Under the pieces are notes generated by a model, which saw only the letters and a list, made by a program, of their open reading frames with translations, had not been told where the DNA came from and searched no databases. Shown here piece by piece: positions 8,138 through 16,450 of a DNA stretch of 64,000 nt. Position 1 is the stretch's first letter. The number at the start of each line of letters is the position of its first letter. Where the stretch lies: assembly GCA_044226395.1 (NCBI GenBank), contig JBGAHD010000002.1:1-64000 (forward strand), written 5' to 3'. The position numbers and the translations under genes were made by a program. Source of the stretch: JBGAHD01 sp044226395 (GTDB lineage: Bacteria > Pseudomonadota > Gammaproteobacteria > Xanthomonadales > Ahniellaceae).

Positions 8138-10576
8138 TCAGAACGGCAACTTCAGATCGGGACCGAGCGCGAGCAGTTGTTCGCGGAAGGTTTCCTGGAT
8201 ACGACGCAACGCCTGTTCGTTGTCGGCATCGAAGCGCAGCACCAGGCTCGGCGTGGTGTTGGAGCAGCGCACCAACCCCCAGCCATCGGGATAGTCCGCG
8301 CGCACGCCGTCGATGTTCGACACGCGCGAACCCGGAAACGACGCGCGCTCTCGAAAACGGCCCATGAAGGCCTGATGCGCGCCTTCCTCCATGTTGATCT
8401 TGAGCTCGGGCGTGGACACGCCCTTGGGCAATTCGTCGAACAACTCCTGCGGCGCGCGATCGGTGGCGCCGAGAATCTCGACCAGGCGCGCGGCGGCGTA
8501 GACGCCGTCGTCAAAGCCATACCAGCGTTCGCGGAAAAAGAAATGGCCGCTCATCTCGCCGGCCAGTTCGGCGTCTTCCTCGCGCATCTTGGCCTTGATC
8601 AGCGAGTGCCCGGTCTTCCACATCATCGGGCTGCCGCCATGGCGCAGGATCAGGTCCTGCAGATGGCCGGTGCATTTGACGTCATAGATGATCGCCGCGC
8701 CGGGATTGCGGTTGAGCACGTCGATGGCGAACATCATCAGCAAGCGATCGGGATAGATGATCTCGCCATTGGCCGTGACCACGCCCAGGCGATCGCCATC
8801 GCCATCGAAGGCCAGGCCGATGTCGGCCTTGAGGCGCTTGACCGAGACGATGAGATCCTCAAGGTTGTGCGGATCGCTCGGGTCGGGATGGTGATTGGGA
8901 AACGTGCCGTCGACGTCGCAGTACAAGGGAATCACTTCGCAGCCGACGCCCTCGAGCACTTGCGGCGCGATCGCGCCGGGAATGCCATTGCCGCAATCGA
9001 CCACGACCTTGAGCTTGCGCTCGACCTGCACGTCGCCGGTGATGCGCTCGATGTAGTCCGAGGTCACGTCCATGGTCTGTAGGCCGCCATTACCGAGCGA
9101 GAAGCGACCTTCGACGATACGCGTGTACAAATCAGTGATCGCATCCTCGGCCAGGGTCTCGCCGCCGACCACGATCTTGAAGCCGTTGTAGTCCGGCGGA
9201 TTGTGACTGCCGGTCACCGCCACGCCGGAGCCGGCGTTGAGGTGATAGGTCGCGAAGTACACCATCGGCGTCGGCACCGCGCCGATATCGATGACGTCGC
9301 AACCGGTGGCGCGCAGACCGCGGATCAATTCCTGCGCGAGTTCAGGGCCCGACAGTCGACCATCGCGACCCACGACCACTTCGCTCAAGCCACGTTCGCG
9401 AATCACGCTGCCGATGGCCAGGCCCAGCATGCGCGCGACATCCTTGCTCAAGGTCTTGCCGACCACGCCGCGAATGTCGTACGCGCGGAAGATCGAGCGA
9501 TCAACCGCGACGCCACGCGCGTCGCTCGCGGGTTTCTCGACCACGGGCTTGGCCGCGACGCGCGCGGCATCGGCCGCGGGCTTGGGCTTGGCCGCGGTCA
9601 CGGGCATCACTTGTTCGTCGGGCTCGGGCTTCTTGGCGCGATCGCGCAGCTTGCCGGCGAGATTGTCGAGCACGCCGCCGATGCCTTCGGCCTTGCCGGC
9701 CACCGGCGCGCCGGTCATGGCGCGACCAATCACCACCAGCAGGCCCGCGAGCAAGAGCAACAGCACGCCCACGACCCACAACGCGAAGGTGTTATCGATG
9801 TCGACCAAGGGCACCCATTCGCCGAGCTTGAAGGCATCGACGCGCTGCGTGGCGATGGCGAAGATCGATTCCGGTACTTCGACCACGATCTCGTCGCCTA
9901 CGGTCGCGCCGCCGCTGGCGAGTTGCGTCAAGGTCGCCGCGCCGCCGCCCTGGCGCAGGCTCAAGCGGCCCGAGGCGATCGATTGCTGTTGCACGGCGTC
10001 GAGCACCGCCTGACCGGGCGTGAGCACGTAGGCATAAGCGACCACGCGCTCGCCATCGCGCACGGCCTGAGCCTGCGCGAACAGCATCTTGTCGTCGAGC
10101 CGATGCATCTGCGCGCGCGCGATGCCGCCGTTGCTGCGCGCCTCGGCCAGGATGTTGGCGCGCGAATAACCGAACTTGCCGAGATCGGATTCCACCAGTT
10201 CGGGCAGGCGTGGATCGTAGAACTCCACGCGCTCGGTCTCGGGCAGGCGTTCGCGCAGCAAGGTCGTGGCGCGCTGGCGCGAGACATCGTCGACCACGGT
10301 CAGCGCCGCGCGCAATTCGTTGTCGTCGAGCGCGGTGGTCAGCGCGTTCTGCTTGTCGCGCACCAGGCGCGTGAGCGTGTCGGCGAGGCTCGCTTGCGCC
10401 GCGCGCAGACTTTCGGTGGAGCGTTGTTCGCGACCCACGCCCAGGGCCTGGATGACGCACACCGCGCTCATCGCCAGGCACAGTCCGATGCCGAGCGTGA
10501 TCAACAGGCGTTGGGGATTGATACCGGCGCGCCCGCGATCCTGAGCCACCTGCAAAGCCGTCTTCTTGCGCGACAC
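8138..10576 (-). CDS. algC: Phosphomannomutase/phosphoglucomutase, long membrane-anchored form
   Basis: Interconverts hexose-6-P and hexose-1-P for LPS and exopolysaccharide sugar-nucleotide synthesis. Of its 812 residues, about the last 455 are the alpha-D-phosphohexomutase: FRAYDIRGVVG at ~363, phosphoserine loop TGSHNP (455-460), metal loop DGDGDR (591-596) and a C-terminal phosphate-binding region. The first 355 residues are an extra module: a membrane segment (~24-45), a periplasmic region of about 215 residues, a second membrane segment (~263-286) and an Ala/Lys/Pro linker. Long AlgC versions of this type are known in pseudomonads and Xanthomonadales. It is last in the coaBC-dut-algC operon. 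Confidence 0.92.
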   Translation of the reverse strand: MSRKKTALQVAQDRGRAGINPQRLLITLGIGLCLAMSAVCVIQALGVGREQRSTESLRAAQASLADTLTRLVRDKQNALTTALDDNELRAALTVVDDVSRQRATTLLRERLPETERVEFYDPRLPELVESDLGKFGYSRANILAEARSNGGIARAQMHRLDDKMLFAQAQAVRDGERVVAYAYVLTPGQAVLDAVQQQSIASGRLSLRQGGGAATLTQLASGGATVGDEIVVEVPESIFAIATQRVDAFKLGEWVPLVDIDNTFALWVVGVLLLLLAGLLVVIGRAMTGAPVAGKAEGIGGVLDNLAGKLRDRAKKPEPDEQVMPVTAAKPKPAADAARVAAKPVVEKPASDARGVAVDRSIFRAYDIRGVVGKTLSKDVARMLGLAIGSVIRERGLSEVVVGRDGRLSGPELAQELIRGLRATGCDVIDIGAVPTPMVYFATYHLNAGSGVAVTGSHNPPDYNGFKIVVGGETLAEDAITDLYTRIVEGRFSLGNGGLQTMDVTSDYIERITGDVQVERKLKVVVDCGNGIPGAIAPQVLEGVGCEVIPLYCDVDGTFPNHHPDPSDPHNLEDLIVSVKRLKADIGLAFDGDGDRLGVVTANGEIIYPDRLLMMFAIDVLNRNPGAAIIYDVKCTGHLQDLILRHGGSPMMWKTGHSLIKAKMREEDAELAGEMSGHFFFRERWYGFDDGVYAAARLVEILGATDRAPQELFDELPKGVSTPELKINMEEGAHQAFMGRFRERASFPGSRVSNIDGVRADYPDGWGLVRCSNTTPSLVLRFDADNEQALRRIQETFREQLLALGPDLKLPF

Positions 10577-10598
10577 GAAGCGAGTCCTTGGGTTGGAA

Positions 10599-11054
10599 CT
10601 AGTGCCTGCCGGTATGTCCGAATCCGCCCGCGCCTCGCGCGCTGGCGACGAAGTCGTCGACCACCTCGAAAGTCGCTCGCGCCACCGGTACCACGACCAG
10701 TTGCGCCACGCGCTCCCCCGGGGCGATGGTAAAGGCCTCGCGCGAGCGGTTCCAGCACGAAATCATCAGCGGGCCCTGGTAGTCGGAATCGATCAGGCCC
10801 ACGAGGTTGCCCAGCACGATGCCGTGCTTGTGACCCAGGCCCGAGCGCGGCAGCAGCACGGCGGCGTGGCCGGGATCGTCGAGATGGATGGCGATGCCGG
10901 TGGAAATCATCGCCGTGGCGCCGGGTTCGAGCGTCAGCGGCGCGTCCAGGCAGGCGCGCAGGTCCATGCCGGCCGCGCCGTCGGTGGCATAAGCAGGCAA
11001 GGGAAACTCGCGACCCACGCGCGGATCGAGAATCTTCAACGCGACGCGGATCAT
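10599..11054 (-). CDS. dut: dUTP diphosphatase
   Basis: Hydrolyses dUTP to dUMP, keeping uracil out of DNA. The 151-residue trimeric dUTPase shows all five motifs: GAAGMDLRACL, PRSGLGHKHGIVLGN, GLIDSDYQGPL, ERVAQLVVVPV and the C-terminal GAGGFGHTGRH. Its ATG overlaps the coaBC stop as ATGA, and algC starts 22 bases further on. A single operon is therefore likely. Confidence 0.97.
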   Translation of the reverse strand: MIRVALKILDPRVGREFPLPAYATDGAAGMDLRACLDAPLTLEPGATAMISTGIAIHLDDPGHAAVLLPRSGLGHKHGIVLGNLVGLIDSDYQGPLMISCWNRSREAFTIAPGERVAQLVVVPVARATFEVVDDFVASARGAGGFGHTGRH

Positions 11055-12271
11055 GCTTGTCTCCCCGGGACAGTCTTGGCGCGAAAGCGACGCGCGACGA
11101 TCTCGATCAAGGCATCGGCCAGCGCGCGCTTGCCGCCGCGACCCAGGGCCACGCGCTCGTCGGCGGCGATCACCACGAGTTCATTCTCGTCGGCCTCGAA
11201 GCCGCATCCGGCCTGACCGACGCGATTGGCCACGATCATGTCCAAGCGCTTGCGCGCGAGTTTGTCGCGCGCGTAGTGCTCGACGTCATTGGTCTCGGCC
11301 GCGAAGCCCACGAGAAAGGGCTTTTCGGCGCTGGCGCCGAGTTCGGCCAGGATGTCGGTGGTCGGCACCAGCGGCAGGGCGCGCGGCGCATCGGCCTTCT
11401 TGATCTTGGCCGGTTGAATCTCGGCCGGACGATAGTCGGCGACGGCGGCGGACGCGATGTAGATGTCGGCCTCGCGCGCGGCGGTGACCACGGCCCGATG
11501 CATCTCGGCCGCGCTGCGCACATTGACGCGACTCACGCCCGTGGGCGTGTCCAGATGCACGGGCCCGGCGACCAGGGTGACCACGGCGCCCGCGGCGCGC
11601 GCGGCCTCGGCCACGGCGAAACCCATGCGTCCGGAACTGCGATTGCCGATGAAGCGCACCGGATCGATGTCTTCGAACGTCGGCCCCGCGCTGACCAGCA
11701 CGCGCACGCCCTCGAGCACGCCCGGTGCTTGCGCGGCGATGAGGCCGGCGACGATCTCGGTGGGCTCGAGCATGCGACCGGGCCCGACTTCGCCGCAGGC
11801 CTGATCGCCCACGCCCGGCCCCAGGATCACCGCGCCGCGCGCACGCAAGCGCTCGACGTTGTCGGTGGTCGCGGCATGCGCCCACATCTCGCGATTCATT
11901 GCCGGCGCCAGGAACAACGGCGCGCGCGTGGCGACCGCGACCGTGGTCAGCAGATCATTGGCCAGGCCCGCGGCGAGTCGCGCGATGACATCGGCGCTGG
12001 CCGGCGCGATCAAATACAGTTCGGCCCAGCGCGCGAGTTCAATGTGCCCCATCGCCGCCTCGGCGGCGGGATCGAACAACTCGGTGCGCACCGGATGACC
12101 CGACAGCGCCTGGAAGGTCAACGGCGTGACGAAGCGACACGCGCCCTCGGTCATGATCACGCGGACTTCGGCGCCGGCATCGCGCAGGCGCCGCACCAGA
12201 TCGGCGGCCTTATACGCGGCGATGCCACCACTTACGCCCAACAACACTCGCTTTCCGTTCAAGGCTTGCAC
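11051..12271 (-). CDS. coaBC: Bifunctional phosphopantothenoylcysteine decarboxylase / phosphopantothenate-cysteine ligase
   Basis: Two consecutive steps of coenzyme A synthesis. Of its 406 residues, the N-terminal flavoprotein half (CoaC) shows GVSGGIAAYKAADLVRRL, PASADVIARLAAGLANDLL and PAMNREMW. The C-terminal half (CoaB) shows SAGPTFEDIDPVRFIGNRSS, AAVADYRPAE and KIKK. The start is GTG at 12271; no ATG lies in a suitable place. It heads the operon with dut and algC and is divergent from radC. Confidence 0.96.
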   Translation of the reverse strand: MQALNGKRVLLGVSGGIAAYKAADLVRRLRDAGAEVRVIMTEGACRFVTPLTFQALSGHPVRTELFDPAAEAAMGHIELARWAELYLIAPASADVIARLAAGLANDLLTTVAVATRAPLFLAPAMNREMWAHAATTDNVERLRARGAVILGPGVGDQACGEVGPGRMLEPTEIVAGLIAAQAPGVLEGVRVLVSAGPTFEDIDPVRFIGNRSSGRMGFAVAEAARAAGAVVTLVAGPVHLDTPTGVSRVNVRSAAEMHRAVVTAAREADIYIASAAVADYRPAEIQPAKIKKADAPRALPLVPTTDILAELGASAEKPFLVGFAAETNDVEHYARDKLARKRLDMIVANRVGQAGCGFEADENELVVIAADERVALGRGGKRALADALIEIVARRFRAKTVPGRQA

Positions 12272-12367
12272 GTAGGAATTCGCCGACGGTTGCCACGGCG
12301 CCTAGCTTACACAATGCCCGGTCGATTCTCGGCATCGCGACCGTGACCGAGCGCGCAAGATGCGGTC

Positions 12368-13042
12368 ATGATGATCCGACATTTGCCCGAACACGAACGT
12401 CCGCGCGAGCGCTTGTTGCGCGAAGGCGCTGGCGCGCTTTCCGATGCCGAGTTGCTGGCCGTGATCCTGCGCACCGGTTTGCGCGGCTGCTCGGCGATTG
12501 AGCTCGCCGCGCGTCTGATACGCGACAAGGGCGGGCTCGCGCCCCTGCTCGCGACGCCGATCGGCGAATTGTCCCAGGCGCCGGGCATGGGTCCGGCCAA
12601 GGCGGCGCCGCTGCTCGCGAGTCTGGAACTGGCGCGCCGCGCCAGCGGCGAGTCCTGGCGTCGCGGCGCCACGTTGCGCGTGCCGAACGACTGCGCGAAC
12701 TATCTGCGCCTGTGGTTGGCGAATCGGCCGCACGAAGTGTTCGCCTGTCTGTTCCTGGACACGCGCTCGCGCGTGATCGCCTGCGAGGAATTGTTCCGCG
12801 GCAGCCTCGACGCCGCCGAGGTGCATCCGCGCGAAGTGGTGCGCCGAGCCCTGATGCACAACGCCGCGTCGTTGATCCTCGCGCACAACCATCCTTCCGG
12901 CGTGGCCGAGCCCAGCGAAGCCGATCTCGCCATCACGCGCCGCCTGGTCGGCGCCCTGAGCCTGATCCAGGTGCGCGTGGTCGATCACTTCATCATCGGC
13001 GAGGGTCCGCCGGTGAGCCTGGCCTCGCGCGGCCTGCTGTGA
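12368..13042 (+). CDS. radC: RadC-family JAB1/MPN protein
   Basis: 224 residues, normal for the family. An N-terminal helix-hairpin-helix-like region (GCSAIELAARLI, QAPGMGPAKA) precedes the JAMM metal motif HNHPSGVAEPSEAD near residues 178-191, with a supporting Glu upstream. The motif predicts a zinc peptidase-type fold, but the biological role of RadC proteins is unsettled, and the original DNA-repair link has been questioned. A second in-frame ATG follows the first directly, so either may be used. Divergent from coaBC. Confidence 0.93.
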   Translation: MMIRHLPEHERPRERLLREGAGALSDAELLAVILRTGLRGCSAIELAARLIRDKGGLAPLLATPIGELSQAPGMGPAKAAPLLASLELARRASGESWRRGATLRVPNDCANYLRLWLANRPHEVFACLFLDTRSRVIACEELFRGSLDAAEVHPREVVRRALMHNAASLILAHNHPSGVAEPSEADLAITRRLVGALSLIQVRVVDHFIIGEGPPVSLASRGLL

Positions 13043-13143
13043 GCGCGGTCACGACGCCGGCCGGGGGTTTCCTTCGCTTTTTGGCGCCGTCTATACTGCC
13101 CCACGATTCGGCCGATGCACCCGTGGAGGGGTCGCGCGCCCTT

Positions 13144-13224
13144 ATGTCCGCACCCAGTCAGGCCCTCCAAGCCCCCATCGGTCGCGCCCGTTCGCGTCCC
13201 GATCGGGCGAGGCGCGCGGCGTGA
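13144..13224 (+). CDS. Possible 26-residue leader ORF
   Basis: A short ATG-initiated frame (MSAPSQALQAPIG..., ending RRAA) whose TGA overlaps the GTG of the next gene as GTGA. A purine-rich GGAGGG (13125-13130) lies upstream but 13 bases from the ATG, longer than ideal. A -10-like TATACT (13092-13097) precedes it. It could couple translation into the downstream HD-like gene, which lacks a good ribosome site of its own. It could equally be chance, since 26 codons is short in such GC-rich DNA. Confidence 0.35.
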   Translation: MSAPSQALQAPIGRARSRPDRARRAA

Positions 13225-14273
13225 TCACCGGTCTGACTCGCGAGTACCCGCCCGACGCGGTCGAGCGCGAACTCGCCACCGTCGACGCGGCGCGCGCCCT
13301 GATCGCGCAACGTCGACCCGACGTGCTGCATCTGATGCAACGTCGTCGCGCGGTCTATCACGATTCCTACGGCGAGGCCGCGCAGCGTTATCTCGAACGC
13401 GCCGAGTCGGCGGTGTTGCTGTCGCTGGCGCGGCTGGGCCTGCGTCACGGCAGTTTCGGCAAGGATCATCACCAGTATCACAACGAGGATCACGCGCTGG
13501 AGATTCTCGACCGGCGCCTGGGTCGCATGCTTGGGCAAGTCGGGGTCAAGGCCCTGCCCGGTCGCGACTGGTTGGCGCTGTCGCTGTTCGCGACCTGTCA
13601 TGACCTGCGCCAGCGCGAGGCTGTGGAGTTTCATCACGGCGTCGGCGCCAACGAATCGGCCAGCATCTCCGAGACGCATCGCATCCTCGCCGCCGCCGGC
13701 TTCGAGCGCGAGACCGATCGCGAACTCTTCGCCGCGCTCGAGATCATGATCGCCGGCAGCACCTTCGATGCCTCGCCGCGGCCCTACCAGTACAACAGCG
13801 CCGAAGTGCTCGCCACCGGTGGACCGCTGGCGCCCAGGCTCCCGGCCGAACTCGATCATGCGCTGCCACGTTGGCGCGATGACCCGACGCTGCCGCGCGC
13901 GGCGACGCTCGCCCTGATCGCCAGCGATCTCGACACCGCCAATGTCGGCGAGCGCTTTCCGGAATTCGCCGCCAGCGCCGCGCGTCTGGCCGCCGAGCGC
14001 GAGATGCGCTCGGGGCGCTCGCTCGATTCCGCCGAATCCGGTCAACCCGTGTTGTCCTTCCTCACCAGCGGACAGGAACATTACTTCTTCGACCTGCATC
14101 GCTTCTGTTCCGATGTCGGTCGCGATGTCTTCGGTCAAGGCAAGGAGTTCAACGCCCCGCGCGTGCGCGAACTCACGCGGATGCTGCGCGATCGCTTCGG
14201 CCAACGCGCGCCGGGCGGTTTCACCGGGCACGAAGTGCTGGACGCGCATTTGTCCTTGTCCGAATTGGTTTGA
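13221..14273 (+). CDS. HD-domain protein with PDE-like metal motifs
   Basis: 350 residues, no signal peptide. Metal-binding motifs appear in the order expected for an HD superfamily phosphohydrolase: YHNEDHALEIL at 86-96, CHD at 126-128 in LFATCHDLRQ, conserved His/Asn/Glu around 138-145, and a late Asp in ASDLDTANVG (~236). YHNxxHA followed by CHD recalls the catalytic domain of class I cyclic-nucleotide phosphodiesterases, although overall similarity is not evident by eye. The substrate is unknown. The GTG start at 13221 overlaps a possible leader ORF. No neighbouring gene suggests a pathway. Confidence 0.75.
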   Translation: MITGLTREYPPDAVERELATVDAARALIAQRRPDVLHLMQRRRAVYHDSYGEAAQRYLERAESAVLLSLARLGLRHGSFGKDHHQYHNEDHALEILDRRLGRMLGQVGVKALPGRDWLALSLFATCHDLRQREAVEFHHGVGANESASISETHRILAAAGFERETDRELFAALEIMIAGSTFDASPRPYQYNSAEVLATGGPLAPRLPAELDHALPRWRDDPTLPRAATLALIASDLDTANVGERFPEFAASAARLAAEREMRSGRSLDSAESGQPVLSFLTSGQEHYFFDLHRFCSDVGRDVFGQGKEFNAPRVRELTRMLRDRFGQRAPGGFTGHEVLDAHLSLSELV

Positions 14274-14390
14274 GTTCGGCGCGACGACGCGCGTGATGCG
14301 CGACGATCCGCGCGACGCATCAACCACGCGGCAGTGAAGTCACCCCGCGCGTCACCGCGATCGCGCGATCAACAAACCATTCGCCCAGAA

Positions 14391-14420
14391 AAAAGGCCGA
14401 TGCATTGCCGCATCGGCCTT
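14391..14420 (-). terminator. Rho-independent terminator of the beta-helix gene
   Basis: An 11-base-pair perfect stem, AAGGCCGATGC (14393-14403) and GCATCGGCCTT (14410-14420), with a 6-base loop. On the minus strand it is followed by a run of six T. It therefore ends transcription coming from the TonB receptor/beta-helix genes. The other strand has no T-run. Confidence 0.8.
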
Positions 14421-14562
14421 CTTGCGCCATCCCGGCGCCACCTTGCACCACACGAGCAGCCCCGTCCTTGGCACCACCGGAAGCCCGAGCCCATCCCTGG
14501 GCTGACGTCCTCGGATATTCGTGTCGCGCGCGGCGCGGAGGGCGCGCGCCGTGTCTCAGGGA

Positions 14563-16329
14563 TCAGGGATTGATGCCCACCGTCCAGCCCAGCGTCCAGT
14601 TGCTGTTGGCGCCACCGAAGGCACCGGCATAGGGCACGGCATCGAAGAAGTCGTCCTTGACCGGACCGTTCGCGCCCGCCGTGGTCACCACCGCCGCGGC
14701 GTTGAGCACCGGCGAGCCCGCGTTGGGCAGGAAGCCGGTCAGCTGCGCGTTGGCCGTGGAGTTACCGACATTCGCGTTGAAGAACGCTTCCGACGTGAAC
14801 GGCGCGCCCGCGTCCTGCGCGAAATTGTTCGTGCAGTTGGCGAAGGTGTTGCGCACCAGGGTGTTGCCCGACAGCGCCGCCGGCACGCCGGCCGCCGCGT
14901 AGGTCGAGGCGCCAGTGATGAACAAGCACGAAGTCTTGAAGCCCGACATCACCGAGTTCCAGATGCGACCGCCCGAGCCCTGCTTGTACTCGATCGCGTG
15001 CGAGCCCTGGTTGTTGCCGATGAAGGTCAAGTTCGACAGCACCGGAATCGCGCGCGGCGTGGCGTCGGAATTCGACGGCGAGTTGGCGCCCTCGATGCCG
15101 CGATCCTCGCCCAGGCCCGTGCCGTTGATCACCAGCGCGTATTGGATCTTGCCGCTCCAACCCAGATCCCAATCGATGCCGTCGTCGCCGCCTTCGGTCA
15201 CGACCAGATGCTTGATGTTGTTGGTGCCGCCGAAGAACTCCACGCCATCATCGCCGCCGCGATAGGACTGCAGATATTCCGCCACCGTGCCCGAGCCCAC
15301 GCCCTGGAAGGTGAAGGAATTCACTTCGCGATTGGCCTGGAAGATGTAGCCCGCGTAACGCACTTGCATGTAGCGCAGCACGCCGCTTGATTCGTTGGTG
15401 TTGGTGCCGCCGAACTTCAACGTCGGATCAAACTCCGAATCGCAGACATTGCCCGTGCAATTGGTCGGCGCGTTGCCCGACACCACGAGACCGCCCCAAT
15501 CCTTCGGCGCTGGCGTCTGACCGGCCGAATCCTTCGGGCTGGTCATGACGATCGGCGCGAACGGCAGGCCTTCGGCCATGATCTTCGAGCCCGGCTCGAT
15601 GTAGAGATAATCCGACGTCTGACCCTGACCCGTGATGCGCGTGCCCGGCTCGATCGTCAGCGTGGCGTTGGCGGCATTGCGATTGCCCACGCGCACCAGG
15701 CCCGACAGCACCCAGGTCGTGTCATTGGTCAGCGTCAGATTGGTCGTGTAGGCACCCGCGAGCACGCAGGTGCGCTCGACGCCGGCCGCCGCGGTCGTGC
15801 CCGCCGGGCACGCCGTGAACTTGCGCGTGTAGGCGCAGGTTTGCGAGGTCTTGCCGACCGCGCTCTCGCCCTTGTTGAACACGAGGTTCGCCACTGGCAC
15901 GCCCGCGGCCGCCGTCGGCGTGATGTCGAGCTTGAGCTCTCCGCAGGATTCGAAGTTGTAGCTGATGGTCGCGAACGCCGGTTCCTGACGCGTCGGCGCG
16001 GTGAAGGCATTGCCGAAGCTGCCGCCGCTGAAGCGATACAGCGGAATGCCCGTCTTCTTGAATTCGGTTTCGTGCACCGGCACCGAGGTCGCCAGGAACA
16101 GCGGATTGCCCTGCGCGTCGTAGGTGTACACGGCGATGAACAACACGCCCGTGCCCACGCCCGTGCGCACGAAATCCAGGTCCGCGCCGCGGCCGCCCTG
16201 CTGCGCGTTGAACCACGCGCCGTCGACGCTGGCGTCGGACAGGGTGAACGCCGCTTGCGCCGCGCCCGAGCCGAGCACGCTCAGCAGAACGCCGGCCAGC
16301 GCCGTGTTTTTCAGTTTCACGAAAGACAT
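14563..16329 (-). CDS. Secreted right-handed beta-helix protein with N-terminal GxW-type module
   Basis: 588 residues. A signal peptide of about 26 residues (LAGVLLSVLGSGAAQA) is followed by a module at about 30-150 (DGAWFNAQQGGRGADLDFV, LYRFSGGSF, FESCGELKLDI). The rest is a repetitive region with parallel beta-helix features: LTIEPGTRITGQGQTSDYL, DWGGLVVSGNAPTNC, GGDDGVEFFGGTNNIKHLVV and GGDDGIDWDLGW. The WGGLVVSGNAP block is typical of surface proteins encoded beside TonB-dependent receptors, as here. The ATG at 16329 has a GAGG site 8 bases upstream. The function is unknown; it may be a substrate-binding partner of the receptor. The module recurs in the cupredoxin at 25300. Confidence 0.8.
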   Translation of the reverse strand: MSFVKLKNTALAGVLLSVLGSGAAQAAFTLSDASVDGAWFNAQQGGRGADLDFVRTGVGTGVLFIAVYTYDAQGNPLFLATSVPVHETEFKKTGIPLYRFSGGSFGNAFTAPTRQEPAFATISYNFESCGELKLDITPTAAAGVPVANLVFNKGESAVGKTSQTCAYTRKFTACPAGTTAAAGVERTCVLAGAYTTNLTLTNDTTWVLSGLVRVGNRNAANATLTIEPGTRITGQGQTSDYLYIEPGSKIMAEGLPFAPIVMTSPKDSAGQTPAPKDWGGLVVSGNAPTNCTGNVCDSEFDPTLKFGGTNTNESSGVLRYMQVRYAGYIFQANREVNSFTFQGVGSGTVAEYLQSYRGGDDGVEFFGGTNNIKHLVVTEGGDDGIDWDLGWSGKIQYALVINGTGLGEDRGIEGANSPSNSDATPRAIPVLSNLTFIGNNQGSHAIEYKQGSGGRIWNSVMSGFKTSCLFITGASTYAAAGVPAALSGNTLVRNTFANCTNNFAQDAGAPFTSEAFFNANVGNSTANAQLTGFLPNAGSPVLNAAAVVTTAGANGPVKDDFFDAVPYAGAFGGANSNWTLGWTVGINP

Positions 16330-16450
16330 GCGATTACCTCGATCCAGGGATGGAAAACGGCGGACGCGAAACCCGCCAAGCCCGGGCAGCCTAGGTAGCG
16401 GCGATGACACGGGCTTGGCGATCGCGTGACCGACATGTGTCAGCGCGTGC

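Noticed and set aside
12712..13143. Long frame preceding the leader ORF inside radC
   Set aside because: Out of frame with radC and shadow-like in composition; only the part from 13144 has any independent support.
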